Shown here one piece after another: positions 41,788 through 49,929 of a DNA stretch of 64,000 nt. The number at the start of each line of letters is the position of its first letter. The first letter of the stretch is position 1. The translations under genes and the position numbers were made by a program. A model generated the notes under the pieces. The model was not told where the DNA came from. It did no database searches and was given only the letters and a program-made list of their open reading frames with translations. Source of the stretch: Corynebacterium tuberculostearicum SK141 (GTDB lineage: Bacteria > Actinomycetota > Actinomycetes > Mycobacteriales > Mycobacteriaceae); contig NZ_ACVP01000032.1 of assembly GCF_000175635.1 (NCBI RefSeq), positions 1 to 64,000 of the forward strand, written 5' to 3'.

Positions 41788-43239
41788 CTAGTCGGTCTGG
41801 GTCAGGCTGCGGTCACCGGACCACTCAATGTGGAAGGTGCCCGGCTTGTCGGTGCGCTTGAAAGTGTGGGCGCCGAAGAAATCTCGCTGGCCCTGGATGA
41901 GAGCGGCCGGCAGGCGCTCGGCACGCAGGCTGTCGTAGTAAGAGAGGGAGGACGCAAAGACCGGTGCCGGAAGTCCCAGCTGGGTAGCGGCGACGACCAC
42001 GCGGCGCCAAGGGTCGATGAGGTCTTCCAGCTCGCCCTTGAAGTAGGGGTCGAGAATGAGGGCGGGCAGGTCCGCATTATTGTCGTAGGCTGCGCGGATG
42101 CGATCCAAGAACTTGGCGCGGATGATGCAGCCGCCGCGCCAGATGGTTGCTAGATCGCGCGGGTCAACGTCCCAACCGAATTCTTCGGACCCAGCCTTAA
42201 TCTCGTCAAAGCCCTGGGAGTAGGCAATGAGCTTGGCGGCATAAAGCGCGCGGCGCACATCCTCGATGAAATCTGCCTTGTCCACGTCCAGCGCCTTGAT
42301 GGTGCCGGCGGGAAGCTGGCCTTCTTGGGCGGCGCTGCGCTGCGCGGTGGAGGAGGACAGCGCGCGGGCGAAGACGGATTCGGCAATACCGGTAATCGGA
42401 ACGCCGAGCTCTAGGCCGTTGATGGCGGTCCAGCGGCCGGTGCCCTTCTGGCCGGCAGCGTCCACGATGACGTCGACAAGCGGGGCGCCAGTCTCCGGAT
42501 CCTTTTGGGCCAGAACCTCGGCGGTGATTTCAATGAGGTAGGAATCAAGGTCGCCGGAATTCCATTCGCGGAATACCTCTGCGATTTCGGCCGGTTCCAT
42601 GCCCGCGCCATAGCGCAGCAGCTGATAAGCCTCGCCGATGACCTGCATATCGGCGTACTCGATGCCATTGTGGACCATCTTGACAAAGTGGCCGGCGCCG
42701 TCTGGACCAATGTGGGTTACACACGGGGTGCCGTCCACATTCGCAGCGATGGACTCAAGAATCGGGCCGAGGGTCTCCCACGACTCCTTGGGGCCGCCGG
42801 GCATGATGGCCGGACCGTTGAGCGCGCCCTCCTCGCCGCCGGAGATTCCGGCGCCGACGAAGTGCTTGCCGCGGGCGGCTACGTCCTTCTCGCGGCGAAT
42901 GGTGTCAGTGAACAAAGCATTGCCGCCGTCGATGATGATATCGCCCTCATCCATGGCCTCGGCCAGCTGATCGATGACGGCATCGGTGGCCTTGCCAGCC
43001 TTGACCATGATGATTGCCTTGCGCGGGCGCTCCAAGGAAGCCACAAAGTCCTCGATGGTTTCCGAGGGCACGAAGTTGCCTTCCTCACCGTGGGCCTTAA
43101 TGAGCGCATGAGTCTTTTCAGGGCTGCGGTTATACACCGCTACGGTATTGCCGTTGCGGGCAAAGTTACGGGCCAAATTAGAGCCCATGACCGCCAATCC
43201 CACGACGCCAATCTGAGCAAGTTCATTCTTTTCAATCAT
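41788..43239 (-). CDS. gnd: 6-phosphogluconate dehydrogenase, decarboxylating (483 aa)
   Basis: Converts 6-phosphogluconate and NADP to ribulose 5-phosphate, CO2 and NADPH in the pentose phosphate pathway. The N-terminal cofactor motif is GLAVMGSNLARNFARNGNTV (about 14-33), the catalytic region FVGAGISGGEEGALNGPAIM (about 127-146) and FVKMVHNGIEYADMQ (about 184-198), and the C-terminal GTGRWTAINGLELGVP is conserved. Length fits the long, gnd-type enzyme. A hairpin terminator follows. Confidence 0.97.
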   Translation of the reverse strand: MIEKNELAQIGVVGLAVMGSNLARNFARNGNTVAVYNRSPEKTHALIKAHGEEGNFVPSETIEDFVASLERPRKAIIMVKAGKATDAVIDQLAEAMDEGDIIIDGGNALFTDTIRREKDVAARGKHFVGAGISGGEEGALNGPAIMPGGPKESWETLGPILESIAANVDGTPCVTHIGPDGAGHFVKMVHNGIEYADMQVIGEAYQLLRYGAGMEPAEIAEVFREWNSGDLDSYLIEITAEVLAQKDPETGAPLVDVIVDAAGQKGTGRWTAINGLELGVPITGIAESVFARALSSSTAQRSAAQEGQLPAGTIKALDVDKADFIEDVRRALYAAKLIAYSQGFDEIKAGSEEFGWDVDPRDLATIWRGGCIIRAKFLDRIRAAYDNNADLPALILDPYFKGELEDLIDPWRRVVVAATQLGLPAPVFASSLSYYDSLRAERLPAALIQGQRDFFGAHTFKRTDKPGTFHIEWSGDRSLTQTD

Positions 43240-43298
43240 GCTGCCTATCCTACGTCACTAGGATGCGAGGCTGGCATCAATGGCTAGGCTGGTGGACT

Positions 43299-43745
43299 AT
43301 GTCGGATACGCAGAAACTCAATGACTTGCTCCACCTCGCGCACACGCGAGTGCTCAATGCAGAAGAACTGGAGTCTCTCAACGCCTTAAACGGCGGCCTT
43401 GCGGAATTGCTAGGACTGCAGTTCACCCACGTGGGCCCGCGCGAGGCCCGTGCGAAACTGCAGGTGCGGCCGGAGCATCACCAACCCTGGGGAGTAGCCA
43501 ACGGTGGGTTGTATTGCTCCATCGCAGAAACCGTGGCCTCCATTGCCAGCGTTGCGGCTGCCGACGCCCCCGCAGTCGGCGTCAATAACTCCAGCGACTT
43601 CATTTGCTCCACAGGAAAGGGCGAGTTAGAAGCCGTGGCTACGCCCGTGCAGCTAGGCGGCCGCACCCACGTGTGGAGCGTCGAGATGCGGCAAGGCCGC
43701 GAGCTTATCGCCCGCACCACCTTGCGCACTATGATTCTGCGCTAG
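43299..43745 (+). CDS. PaaI/hot-dog-fold thioesterase (148 aa)
   Basis: The hot-dog core is REARAKLQVRPEHHQPWGVA followed by NGGLYCSIAETVASIAS (residues about 48-85), with catalytic Asn-Gly-Gly and Glu in the usual positions, and GRTHVWSVEMRQGRELIART near the end. It would hydrolyse an acyl-CoA, possibly aromatic, as in the PaaI/EntH group. ATG 43299 starts 59 bp from the divergent gnd start. Its stop overlaps the next, convergent gene by 3 bp. Confidence 0.85.
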   Translation: MSDTQKLNDLLHLAHTRVLNAEELESLNALNGGLAELLGLQFTHVGPREARAKLQVRPEHHQPWGVANGGLYCSIAETVASIASVAAADAPAVGVNNSSDFICSTGKGELEAVATPVQLGGRTHVWSVEMRQGRELIARTTLRTMILR

Positions 43746-44908
43746 TCCACCCGAGCGGCGGTAAAAGACATGCCGTGGGAGTTTAGCCGCTCAAGATAGG
43801 GCTTTCCAAGCCCGGTGGCCGGGGTGAGTACGCCGCCTGCACGGCCGGCATTAGAGCGCGACTCGAGCAAGCAGAGCGCAGCCTGGCTCAGCATCATTGC
43901 GGTGACTTCATATCCTGGGTCACCCTCGGCAGAAACAGTTGCCCGCCAGCGTTGGCCATCTTCGGTAATGCCGTGGTAGCTGACCTGGAAATGTGCACCG
44001 CTAGGTCCGGGGGTGGGCAGGACCTTTTCCACCAGTGGGCGCAGGCGCGACTGAGTGCCATCAAAAAGTAGCTTGGTGGCGAGCGCCAGCCCATAGGCGC
44101 GGGCGCGCCCGGGAAGACCGGTGCCAGCCCACCATGCTTCCTTGTAAAACAGGCGTGTGCCCCACGCGCGCCCCAGCAGAGCGTTAGAGCGGCGCACCAC
44201 GCGGGTATTGAACATGGACATGAAAAAGGGGCCTACCCAGCCCACGCCGTCGACTTCTTTGATTTCGAAGTCATTCTGGAGGCCGTCTAAGCGTGGACCG
44301 GCCTTGGGGTCCGGGTCCAGTGAGTAAGGATTGTGCAGGTTGCGGGCTACCTCTTTATCCGCGTGCGCGGCATGCGAGACCTGCAGGGAAGACTCGATGG
44401 TGCCCGGTGAGATTCCGCCTTTGAGCTTGTCGACGACCATCTGCACCCGTGCAAACGGCTTTCCTGCCGCCTGGTAGAGATTGAGCATGCCAATATCCGA
44501 GGGAACGGAATCAAAACCGCAGGAGTGGACGATGCGCGCACCCGTGGATTGGGCGGTGGCGTGGTGAGAATCGATGCTGCGGCGAATAAAGGGAACCTCG
44601 CCGCATAGGTCAACATAGTCCACGCCATGGCGCGCGCAAGCGGCAACGACGTGGCCGCCATACAGGCTATAGGGACCGACCACAGTGATGAGCACCTTGG
44701 TACCTTTCACCATGCGCTCCACAGCGTCAGCATCATCGGCGGCGGCGATGGCGATGTCCCAGTGCGGATTGAGTTCATCGCGCAGCGCGGCGAGCACCGG
44801 TCGGTTCCGGCCGGCCAGAGTCACAGAGGGCGCGTTAATCGAGGCAAGGTAGCGCGCCACCAATTGGCCGACCAGCCCGGTAGCGCCGTAAACAGTGATA
44901 TCGCTCAT
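43742..44908 (-). CDS. Trans-acting enoyl reductase/saccharopine dehydrogenase-like protein (388 aa)
   Basis: The N-terminus MSDITVYGATGLVGQLVARY is a Rossmann nucleotide-binding GxTGxxG motif. YVDLCGEVPFIRRSIDSHHA and IVHSCGFDSVPSDIGM (about 100-155) match the Rv2449c/Rv2953 group. In mycobacteria Rv2953 acts with a polyketide synthase as a trans-acting enoyl reductase; here no such partner is nearby, so a role in lipid metabolism is only inferred. The start is set at ATG 44908, where the Rossmann strand begins. Confidence 0.85.
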   Translation of the reverse strand: MSDITVYGATGLVGQLVARYLASINAPSVTLAGRNRPVLAALRDELNPHWDIAIAAADDADAVERMVKGTKVLITVVGPYSLYGGHVVAACARHGVDYVDLCGEVPFIRRSIDSHHATAQSTGARIVHSCGFDSVPSDIGMLNLYQAAGKPFARVQMVVDKLKGGISPGTIESSLQVSHAAHADKEVARNLHNPYSLDPDPKAGPRLDGLQNDFEIKEVDGVGWVGPFFMSMFNTRVVRRSNALLGRAWGTRLFYKEAWWAGTGLPGRARAYGLALATKLLFDGTQSRLRPLVEKVLPTPGPSGAHFQVSYHGITEDGQRWRATVSAEGDPGYEVTAMMLSQAALCLLESRSNAGRAGGVLTPATGLGKPYLERLNSHGMSFTAARVD

Positions 44909-44931
44909 AGTGCACGAGCGTACCGGAGGGT

Positions 44932-46005
44932 TTAGAGCCAGTGGTTCTTTCGGAACCACGCCCACAGGCCCACAACGACCAAGATCATGATGATGATAGC
45001 CATGGGGTATCCCTGCGCCCAGTGCAGCTCCGGCATGATATCGAAGTTCATACCGTAGATACCCGCCACCAAAGTAGGCGCGGCCCACATGCCAACGACC
45101 GCGGAAATGGTGCGCATATCCGAGTTTTGTTGCATCGTTACCTTGGCCACGGAGGCGTCGATAAGCGAGGTAAGGCGCTCATCGAAGCTGGATATTTGGT
45201 CCTTGACCACAAGCTCATGGTCGTTGACGTCGCGCAGGTAGGAGCGCAATTGCTTGGAAATTAAATCCTTGTGGTCAGAGACCATGGATTTCAGTGCCAC
45301 CGAGAGCGGGTCAATGGCATGCTTCATCTCCAGCACCTCACGCTTGAACATGTAGATGCGGTCCACATCAAACTTGAGGTTAGGGGTGAAGATTTCTTCT
45401 TCTAGCTCATCGACCTCGATGCTAATGAGGCGGGAAATCTCCGAGTAGCGGTCCACCATCATATCCAGGATCTTCCAGGCCATGGCCACTGGGCCAAGCT
45501 CTACCAAGTCCTGCTCATCTTCTACCGTATAAGCCAGGTTGGGCAGCTTTGCGCCGTGGCGGACGGTGATGATGAAGTTGGAGCCCATGATCATCTGGAT
45601 CTCACCGGTGGAAATGATCTGGCGCTTATCCGTGACCTCATCATGATCGCGGTAGTTCACGGATCGTGCGACCACGAAGAGCTGATCATCGTAGCGCTCG
45701 AGCTTAGGGCGTTGATGGGCCATAACGGCGTCTTCCACGATAAGTTCGTGGATCCCAAACTGGGAGGCCACCTTGGTCATCTGGGATTCATAGGGCTCGT
45801 GCAGGCCCACCCAAATAAATCCGCGGCCGTACTCCTCAATGGCTTCCAGCGCGGAGCTGGTGGAATACTCTCCAGGAAGCGCCTCGCCATCCACAAAGAC
45901 GCGGCAATGTTCGATGGCGCGCTCTGGTGGTACCGGCAGGGAAGTAGGCTTACTAGGAGGCTCGGGTTTCTTGCGGCCCCTAAAGGGTGAAGGTACGGAT
46001 GGCAT
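44932..46005 (-). CDS. corA: CorA-family magnesium/divalent cation channel (357 aa)
   Basis: The cytoplasmic funnel domain (about 30-290) includes LHEPYESQMTKVASQFGIHE and FKREVLEMKHAIDPL. Two C-terminal transmembrane helices follow, the first ending in the diagnostic YGMNF motif (Gly-Met-Asn) and the second AIIIMILVVVGLWAWF before the basic tail. ATG 46005 has AAGGAGG 9 bp upstream. It forms a pentameric Mg2+ channel in the inner membrane. It is divergent from the methyltransferase gene. Confidence 0.93.
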   Translation of the reverse strand: MPSVPSPFRGRKKPEPPSKPTSLPVPPERAIEHCRVFVDGEALPGEYSTSSALEAIEEYGRGFIWVGLHEPYESQMTKVASQFGIHELIVEDAVMAHQRPKLERYDDQLFVVARSVNYRDHDEVTDKRQIISTGEIQMIMGSNFIITVRHGAKLPNLAYTVEDEQDLVELGPVAMAWKILDMMVDRYSEISRLISIEVDELEEEIFTPNLKFDVDRIYMFKREVLEMKHAIDPLSVALKSMVSDHKDLISKQLRSYLRDVNDHELVVKDQISSFDERLTSLIDASVAKVTMQQNSDMRTISAVVGMWAAPTLVAGIYGMNFDIMPELHWAQGYPMAIIIMILVVVGLWAWFRKNHWL

Positions 46006-46100
46006 CTTTTCAGCCTCCTTTGCGCGGTAGTGCGGATATTTTCCCAATGGGCAGGCGGCGATTTTACGCAGCGGGTAAATCTTACACCGAAGGCGGGTAA

Positions 46101-46106
46101 TATAAT
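46101..46106 (+). promoter_or_regulatory. -10 box for a probably leaderless transcript
   Basis: A perfect TATAAT at 46101-46106 lies 7 bp before the ATG at 46114, so transcription should begin at or next to the start codon. No ribosome binding site is present in the space. Confidence 0.6.
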
Positions 46107-46113
46107 CGAATCT

Positions 46114-46716
46114 ATGCCTACGTGGAAAGAAGTAACCGACGCTAATCCCGAGCACTCCCATAACTTTGCTCGCAAATGGAAGGTGCTGGCCGCACAGGGT
46201 AAAGACATCAACGGCGAGGCCCGGCTTATCGACGCCATGGTGGAACGCAACTCCACCATCCTCGATGCCGGCTGTGGCACCGGCCGCGTCGGCGGCGAGC
46301 TGCTTCGCCGTGGCCACAGCGTTGTGGGCGTCGACGTAGACCCCATTCTCATCGAGCACGCAGAGCACGATTTCCCAGAGGGGCAATGGTTCGTGGGAGA
46401 TCTGTGCGAGGAAGAGGTGCCCGAAGGCCCCTTTGATATCGCCGTGTCCGCAGGCAATGTCATGGGCTTTCTAGCAAAGGACGGCCGCGAGCCCGCGCTG
46501 CGCAATATCTATGATTCCCTCAAGCCCGGTGGTCGCCTCGTCACCGGCTTTGGCGAGGGCCGTGGGTGGGAATTTGCTGATTTCCTCGACATGGCGCAGA
46601 AGGTGGGCTACCGAGTCGACTTCACTTTCTCCTCGTGGGACATGAAGCTCTTCTCGGAGCATTCCACCTTCCTCGTCGCCGTTCTTTCGCGCCCTGGGTC
46701 GGACTTGCTGGCCTAA
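46114..46716 (+). CDS. Class I SAM-dependent methyltransferase (200 aa)
   Basis: SAM motif I ILDAGCGTGRVGGELLRRGH (about 48-67), motif II VVGVDVDPILIEHA and the FDIAVSAGNVMGFL segment (about 115-128) place it in the Methyltransf_25 group; SLKPGGRLVTGFGEGRGW is the post-catalytic strand. The substrate is unknown. The ATG coincides with the expected transcription start, so the mRNA is probably leaderless. The end overlaps the convergent thiD/tenA gene by 4 bp. Confidence 0.87.
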   Translation: MPTWKEVTDANPEHSHNFARKWKVLAAQGKDINGEARLIDAMVERNSTILDAGCGTGRVGGELLRRGHSVVGVDVDPILIEHAEHDFPEGQWFVGDLCEEEVPEGPFDIAVSAGNVMGFLAKDGREPALRNIYDSLKPGGRLVTGFGEGRGWEFADFLDMAQKVGYRVDFTFSSWDMKLFSEHSTFLVAVLSRPGSDLLA

Positions 46717-48248
46717 AAGCGCCTATCGGCTTGGTCGAAGAAGTCAACCTCATGGTGGCTGGCGGTAATATAGGCGCGCTCGGCCCGCAGGCGGGTGCGC
46801 TCATCCGCCCCGGCGAGGGCTTGTTCGACGATGTCGAGGCTAGTGCGAACCCCGTTGAGGAAGTCCTCGCCGCCGTACATGGAGAGCCATGAGTGATAGG
46901 GGTGTTCGGGGGAATCAAATTCTGCGAGGTGGAGGCCTACCTCTGCATATAGCCAGTAGCAGGGCAGTACCGCCGCAGCGCCCACTACGTAGTCATCCGT
47001 ATGCGTCGAGCGGATGAGGAAATCCGTATAGGCGCTAGTTACCCGGGAGGCTGCAGTCGTGATATCGCTCTCGAGCCAGCCGCGGTGCAGCTCGGCCTCC
47101 ACTGCCAAGCAATCATGCGCTCCCTCAGCCCAATGCAGTTGCTGTGCCGCTTCTGGGGCTTGGCTGGCGAGGCGAGCCAACGCCTTGGAGTAGGCATTCA
47201 GGTACTGAGCATCTTGGTCGAGGTAGAAGCCAAAGGCATCCTTTTCCAACGCTCCCGTGCCCAAGGCCCGAATAAAGGGCAGATCCTTGATGGCCTCCCA
47301 GTGATCCCCGGCTAGGTTCCACAGGCGTTGCGTGTGCGGGCCGGCCGCGGAAACGCGCGGCTGGTCAACGTTTTCCGGTTCTTCCAAACTGCCGGATAAA
47401 TACGGCCGGGGCAGGGTAGACGCCGCCTGCATAAGGCGCTGCGAGCGATGCAGGTGGTCCACGGGGCCGTGTCCCTTGCCCACGTGAAGCGCATCCGCAT
47501 GGGCAATGGCCTCATGCAGCCACTGAGTGGACCAAACCAGAGCTGCCGCGGGACTATCGCCGGCTCCCAGGCGGGTGGCTAGGGCAGAGGAAAGGGAACA
47601 CCCAGTTCCATGCGTGTTCTTCGTGTCCACACGGCTGGAAGCAACGCGGTGCACAGCCCCATCCGCATTAACCACCGCATTGTCGGCGATGTCAGCATCG
47701 AGGTGCCCGCCCTTGACGACGACCGCGGTACCAGCACTCTTCGCCCATTCCTTCGCCGTGGCAATGGCCTCTTCTAGGTCGCTCGCTTCGTTCGTGTGAG
47801 TAAGGACTGCCAATTCCTTCAAGTTGGGAGTGATGAGGTCCACCTGTGAGCAGAGATCGCGCACGGCCTGTTCTGCGTCGTTTTCCAGCAGACGATCTCC
47901 ACTGGTAGCCACCATGACCGGATCAAGTACCACGGGAACATCGTCCGGCAGGCGGCGCAGGAAGTCTGCGACCTTGGCGGTAATGGCGGCGTCGGCAAGC
48001 ATGCCAATCTTTACCGCATCAATCTCCACATCATCGATGACGGAGTCTAGCTGCTCCTGCAGAAAGTCCACCGGTGGTACGTGGACGCTGCGAACACCCT
48101 GGGTGTTTTGAGCCACCAACGCCGTCACCACGCTCATGCCGTAGCCGCCTGCGGCAGAGATGGATTTCAGATCTGCTTGAATTCCTGCTCCGCCGGTGGG
48201 ATCAGTACCGGCAATGGATAGTACTCGGGGATAGATGCCTTTAGCCAT
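46713..48248 (-). CDS. thiD: ThiD-TenA fusion: HMP/HMP-P kinase plus thiaminase II (511 aa)
   Basis: The N-terminal ribokinase-fold domain (1-265) has SIAGTDPTGGAGIQADLKSI (12-31), DPVMVATSGDRL and NTHGTGCSLSSALAT, as in ThiD. The C-terminal domain (about 295-511) is TenA-like: LWNLAGDHWEAIKDLPFIRA, FYLDQDAQYLNAYSKAL and the Cys in AAVLPCYWLYAEVG. The fusion would phosphorylate hydroxymethylpyrimidine twice and salvage pyrimidine from degraded thiamine. It overlaps thiE by 8 bp and is the last gene of the riboswitch-controlled thi operon. Confidence 0.94.
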   Translation of the reverse strand: MAKGIYPRVLSIAGTDPTGGAGIQADLKSISAAGGYGMSVVTALVAQNTQGVRSVHVPPVDFLQEQLDSVIDDVEIDAVKIGMLADAAITAKVADFLRRLPDDVPVVLDPVMVATSGDRLLENDAEQAVRDLCSQVDLITPNLKELAVLTHTNEASDLEEAIATAKEWAKSAGTAVVVKGGHLDADIADNAVVNADGAVHRVASSRVDTKNTHGTGCSLSSALATRLGAGDSPAAALVWSTQWLHEAIAHADALHVGKGHGPVDHLHRSQRLMQAASTLPRPYLSGSLEEPENVDQPRVSAAGPHTQRLWNLAGDHWEAIKDLPFIRALGTGALEKDAFGFYLDQDAQYLNAYSKALARLASQAPEAAQQLHWAEGAHDCLAVEAELHRGWLESDITTAASRVTSAYTDFLIRSTHTDDYVVGAAAVLPCYWLYAEVGLHLAEFDSPEHPYHSWLSMYGGEDFLNGVRTSLDIVEQALAGADERTRLRAERAYITASHHEVDFFDQADRRF

Positions 48249-48870
48249 GGAAAGCCTCCTTAAGGTGGGCGGCGGCTGCTGCGGGGTCCTCGGCCGCCAT
48301 GATGTCGCTGACTACGCAAATTCCGGCAAAGTCGCTGCCCGCCAGCTCGTGCGCATTATGGGTCTTGATTCCGCCGATGGCGACGGATTCGATGCCACGC
48401 TCACGTGCGGCGTGAGCGAGTGCTGCGGCCGCAGCCGTACCCATGCCGGCCGGGGCGTTTTTCTTCGTTGCAGTCGAATGCACGGGCCCGATGCCAATGA
48501 CATCTGGGCGCGCATCGTCCGCTATAGCAGCAAGCTCCTCGTTACTGCCGATGGATAAGCCAATAAGCTGGCCCTCACCCAGTTTCTCTCGGGCCTCGCG
48601 AAAGGCCATATCATCCTGCCCAATGTGCAGGTGGCAGCCGAGTTTTGCGGCCACCTCCACGCGGTCATTGATGAATAGTGGGACATCGCCCAGTACATCA
48701 AGCAACTCGCGTGCGGTGCGCTCGATCTGTTCATCGCTAGCTTCCTTGTCCCGGAGCTGGACAACGGTAACACCGCCGCGTACAGCCTCCTGCACGATGG
48801 GGACCACGTTGTCTCGCCCGCCAGCCAGATCAGGATCGGTGACCAGGTAGAGCGTCCAGTCAATAGACAC
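48241..48870 (-). CDS. thiE: Thiamine-phosphate synthase (209 aa)
   Basis: A TIM-barrel protein joining HMP-PP and thiazole phosphate to thiamine phosphate. The conserved segments are YLVTDPDLAGGRD, GGVTVVQLRDKEASD (phosphate binding, about 31-45), LFINDRVEVAAKLGCHLHIGQ-like residues (65-85), IGIGPVHSTATKKNAPAG (about 124-141) and VAIGGI. The ATG immediately follows the thiM stop and the end overlaps thiD-tenA, so the three genes are one operon. Confidence 0.95.
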   Translation of the reverse strand: MSIDWTLYLVTDPDLAGGRDNVVPIVQEAVRGGVTVVQLRDKEASDEQIERTARELLDVLGDVPLFINDRVEVAAKLGCHLHIGQDDMAFREAREKLGEGQLIGLSIGSNEELAAIADDARPDVIGIGPVHSTATKKNAPAGMGTAAAAALAHAARERGIESVAIGGIKTHNAHELAGSDFAGICVVSDIMAAEDPAAAAAHLKEAFHG

Positions 48871-49683
48871 TTAAACCTCCTCCACGTCAGTGAGCTTGAC
48901 CAGGCCCTCGATATCCGCCGTCGGGACATCGTAGAGGGCATCCAGCCATGCAACGGCAAAGGAGCCGGGGGCGTGGTGCTTCTCGACAGCCACGCTACCC
49001 GCCGCGCCAACGTGCGCGTGCGCAGCGATGATCGCTTCGAAAGGATCCTCCCACGCGGCCAGATATGCGGCGCAGATAGCACCAAGCGAACAGCCAGTAC
49101 CGATGACGTTTTGGAGCATCGGGTGTCCCGATTCGAGGTAGACGGCACGGGTTGTATCGCCGACGTGGACGATAAGGTCCCGCGGGCCGGAAATGGCCAC
49201 GACGGCTCCGGTATCCCGGGAAAGTGCTACTGCCGAATCCAGGGCGGCTTCCACGCCATCGGTAGATTCGACGCCACGGCCGCCCTGCCCAGTACCTGCG
49301 AGGGCGATGATTTCTGAGGCGTTGCCACGAATTGCGCCCGGGCCGAGTGGCAGCACCTCGCGCATGAATTCGGTGCGGTGGCTCAGTCCGCCGGCGCCTA
49401 CCGGATCGAGTACCCAGGGGGTGTGGGCGGAGTTCGCCCCAGCGATAGCCTCGCGCATGCCGCCGTATTGCTCTGAGCTGGGCGTGCCGCAATTGATGAG
49501 TACGCCGCTGGCTACTTGGGCGAATTCGCGCGATTCCTCCGGCGTATCGACCATCGCCGGGCTAGCCCCGATGGCCAGCAGGGCATTGGCGGTGACGTTG
49601 CTGACGACCTTATTGGTCAAACATTGAATAAGCGGCGTGGACTCGCGCACAGCGTCGTGTGCGCGCAGAAAAGCATAATCCAC
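48871..49683 (-). CDS. thiM: Hydroxyethylthiazole kinase (270 aa)
   Basis: Phosphorylates the thiazole moiety for thiamine salvage. The signature [20 protein letters not shown] (about 15-34) and [12 protein letters not shown] are followed by [17 protein letters not shown] and [17 protein letters not shown] (about 205-221). The GTG at 49683 ([10 protein letters not shown]) is chosen because the AAGGGA of the riboswitch/ribosome binding site lies 5-7 bp upstream; longer versions would run into the riboswitch. It is the first gene of the thi operon. Confidence 0.94.
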   Translation of the reverse strand: MDYAFLRAHDAVRESTPLIQCLTNKVVSNVTANALLAIGASPAMVDTPEESREFAQVASGVLINCGTPSSEQYGGMREAIAGANSAHTPWVLDPVGAGGLSHRTEFMREVLPLGPGAIRGNASEIIALAGTGQGGRGVESTDGVEAALDSAVALSRDTGAVVAISGPRDLIVHVGDTTRAVYLESGHPMLQNVIGTGCSLGAICAAYLAAWEDPFEAIIAAHAHVGAAGSVAVEKHHAPGSFAVAWLDALYDVPTADIEGLVKLTDVEEV

Positions 49684-49687
49684 AACT

Positions 49688-49762
49688 ATCCCTTCGCTAG
49701 TTCTAACTGAGTGCAGGTTCGATGGGTATTTCTCAGCCGCACCGCGTGCGGCACCCCATGTT
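49688..49762 (-). promoter_or_regulatory. TPP riboswitch (THI element) upstream of thiM
   Basis: On the minus strand the conserved blocks occur in order: GGGGTGCC...GGCTGAGA, ACCC, GAACCTG, then a shortened P4/P5 arm ending GCGAAGGGA. The last block carries the ribosome binding site a few bases before the thiM GTG. That position suggests TPP closes translation of the thiM-thiE-thiD/tenA operon by hiding the binding site. Confidence 0.93.
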
Positions 49763-49865
49763 GCGTGTCTCAGCCTAACAAAGGTCACGGAAACTATGTG
49801 CGAAAATCGATGTCCGGGCTCCCCAGTAGTGGAATCGCCGGCGCTAGCAGCAGGTAGCCGAGGAA

Positions 49866-49914
49866 AATAAAAATCGCCGCCCAGAGCCTGCTTTGCAGCA
49901 GGTGGGGCGGCGAT
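49866..49914 (-). terminator. Terminator of ndh
   Basis: On the minus strand ATCGCCGCCC pairs with GGGCGGCGAT (arms 49873-49882 and 49905-49914), with a nested CCTGCT/AGCAGG stem inside, followed by ATTTTTATTTTCC. Confidence 0.9.
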
Positions 49915-49929
49915 GCGAGCGAGGAGGTA

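Noticed and set aside
42505..43287. A 260-codon open frame antisense to gnd
   Set aside because: Same effect of codon bias on the opposite strand; gnd has full family motifs.
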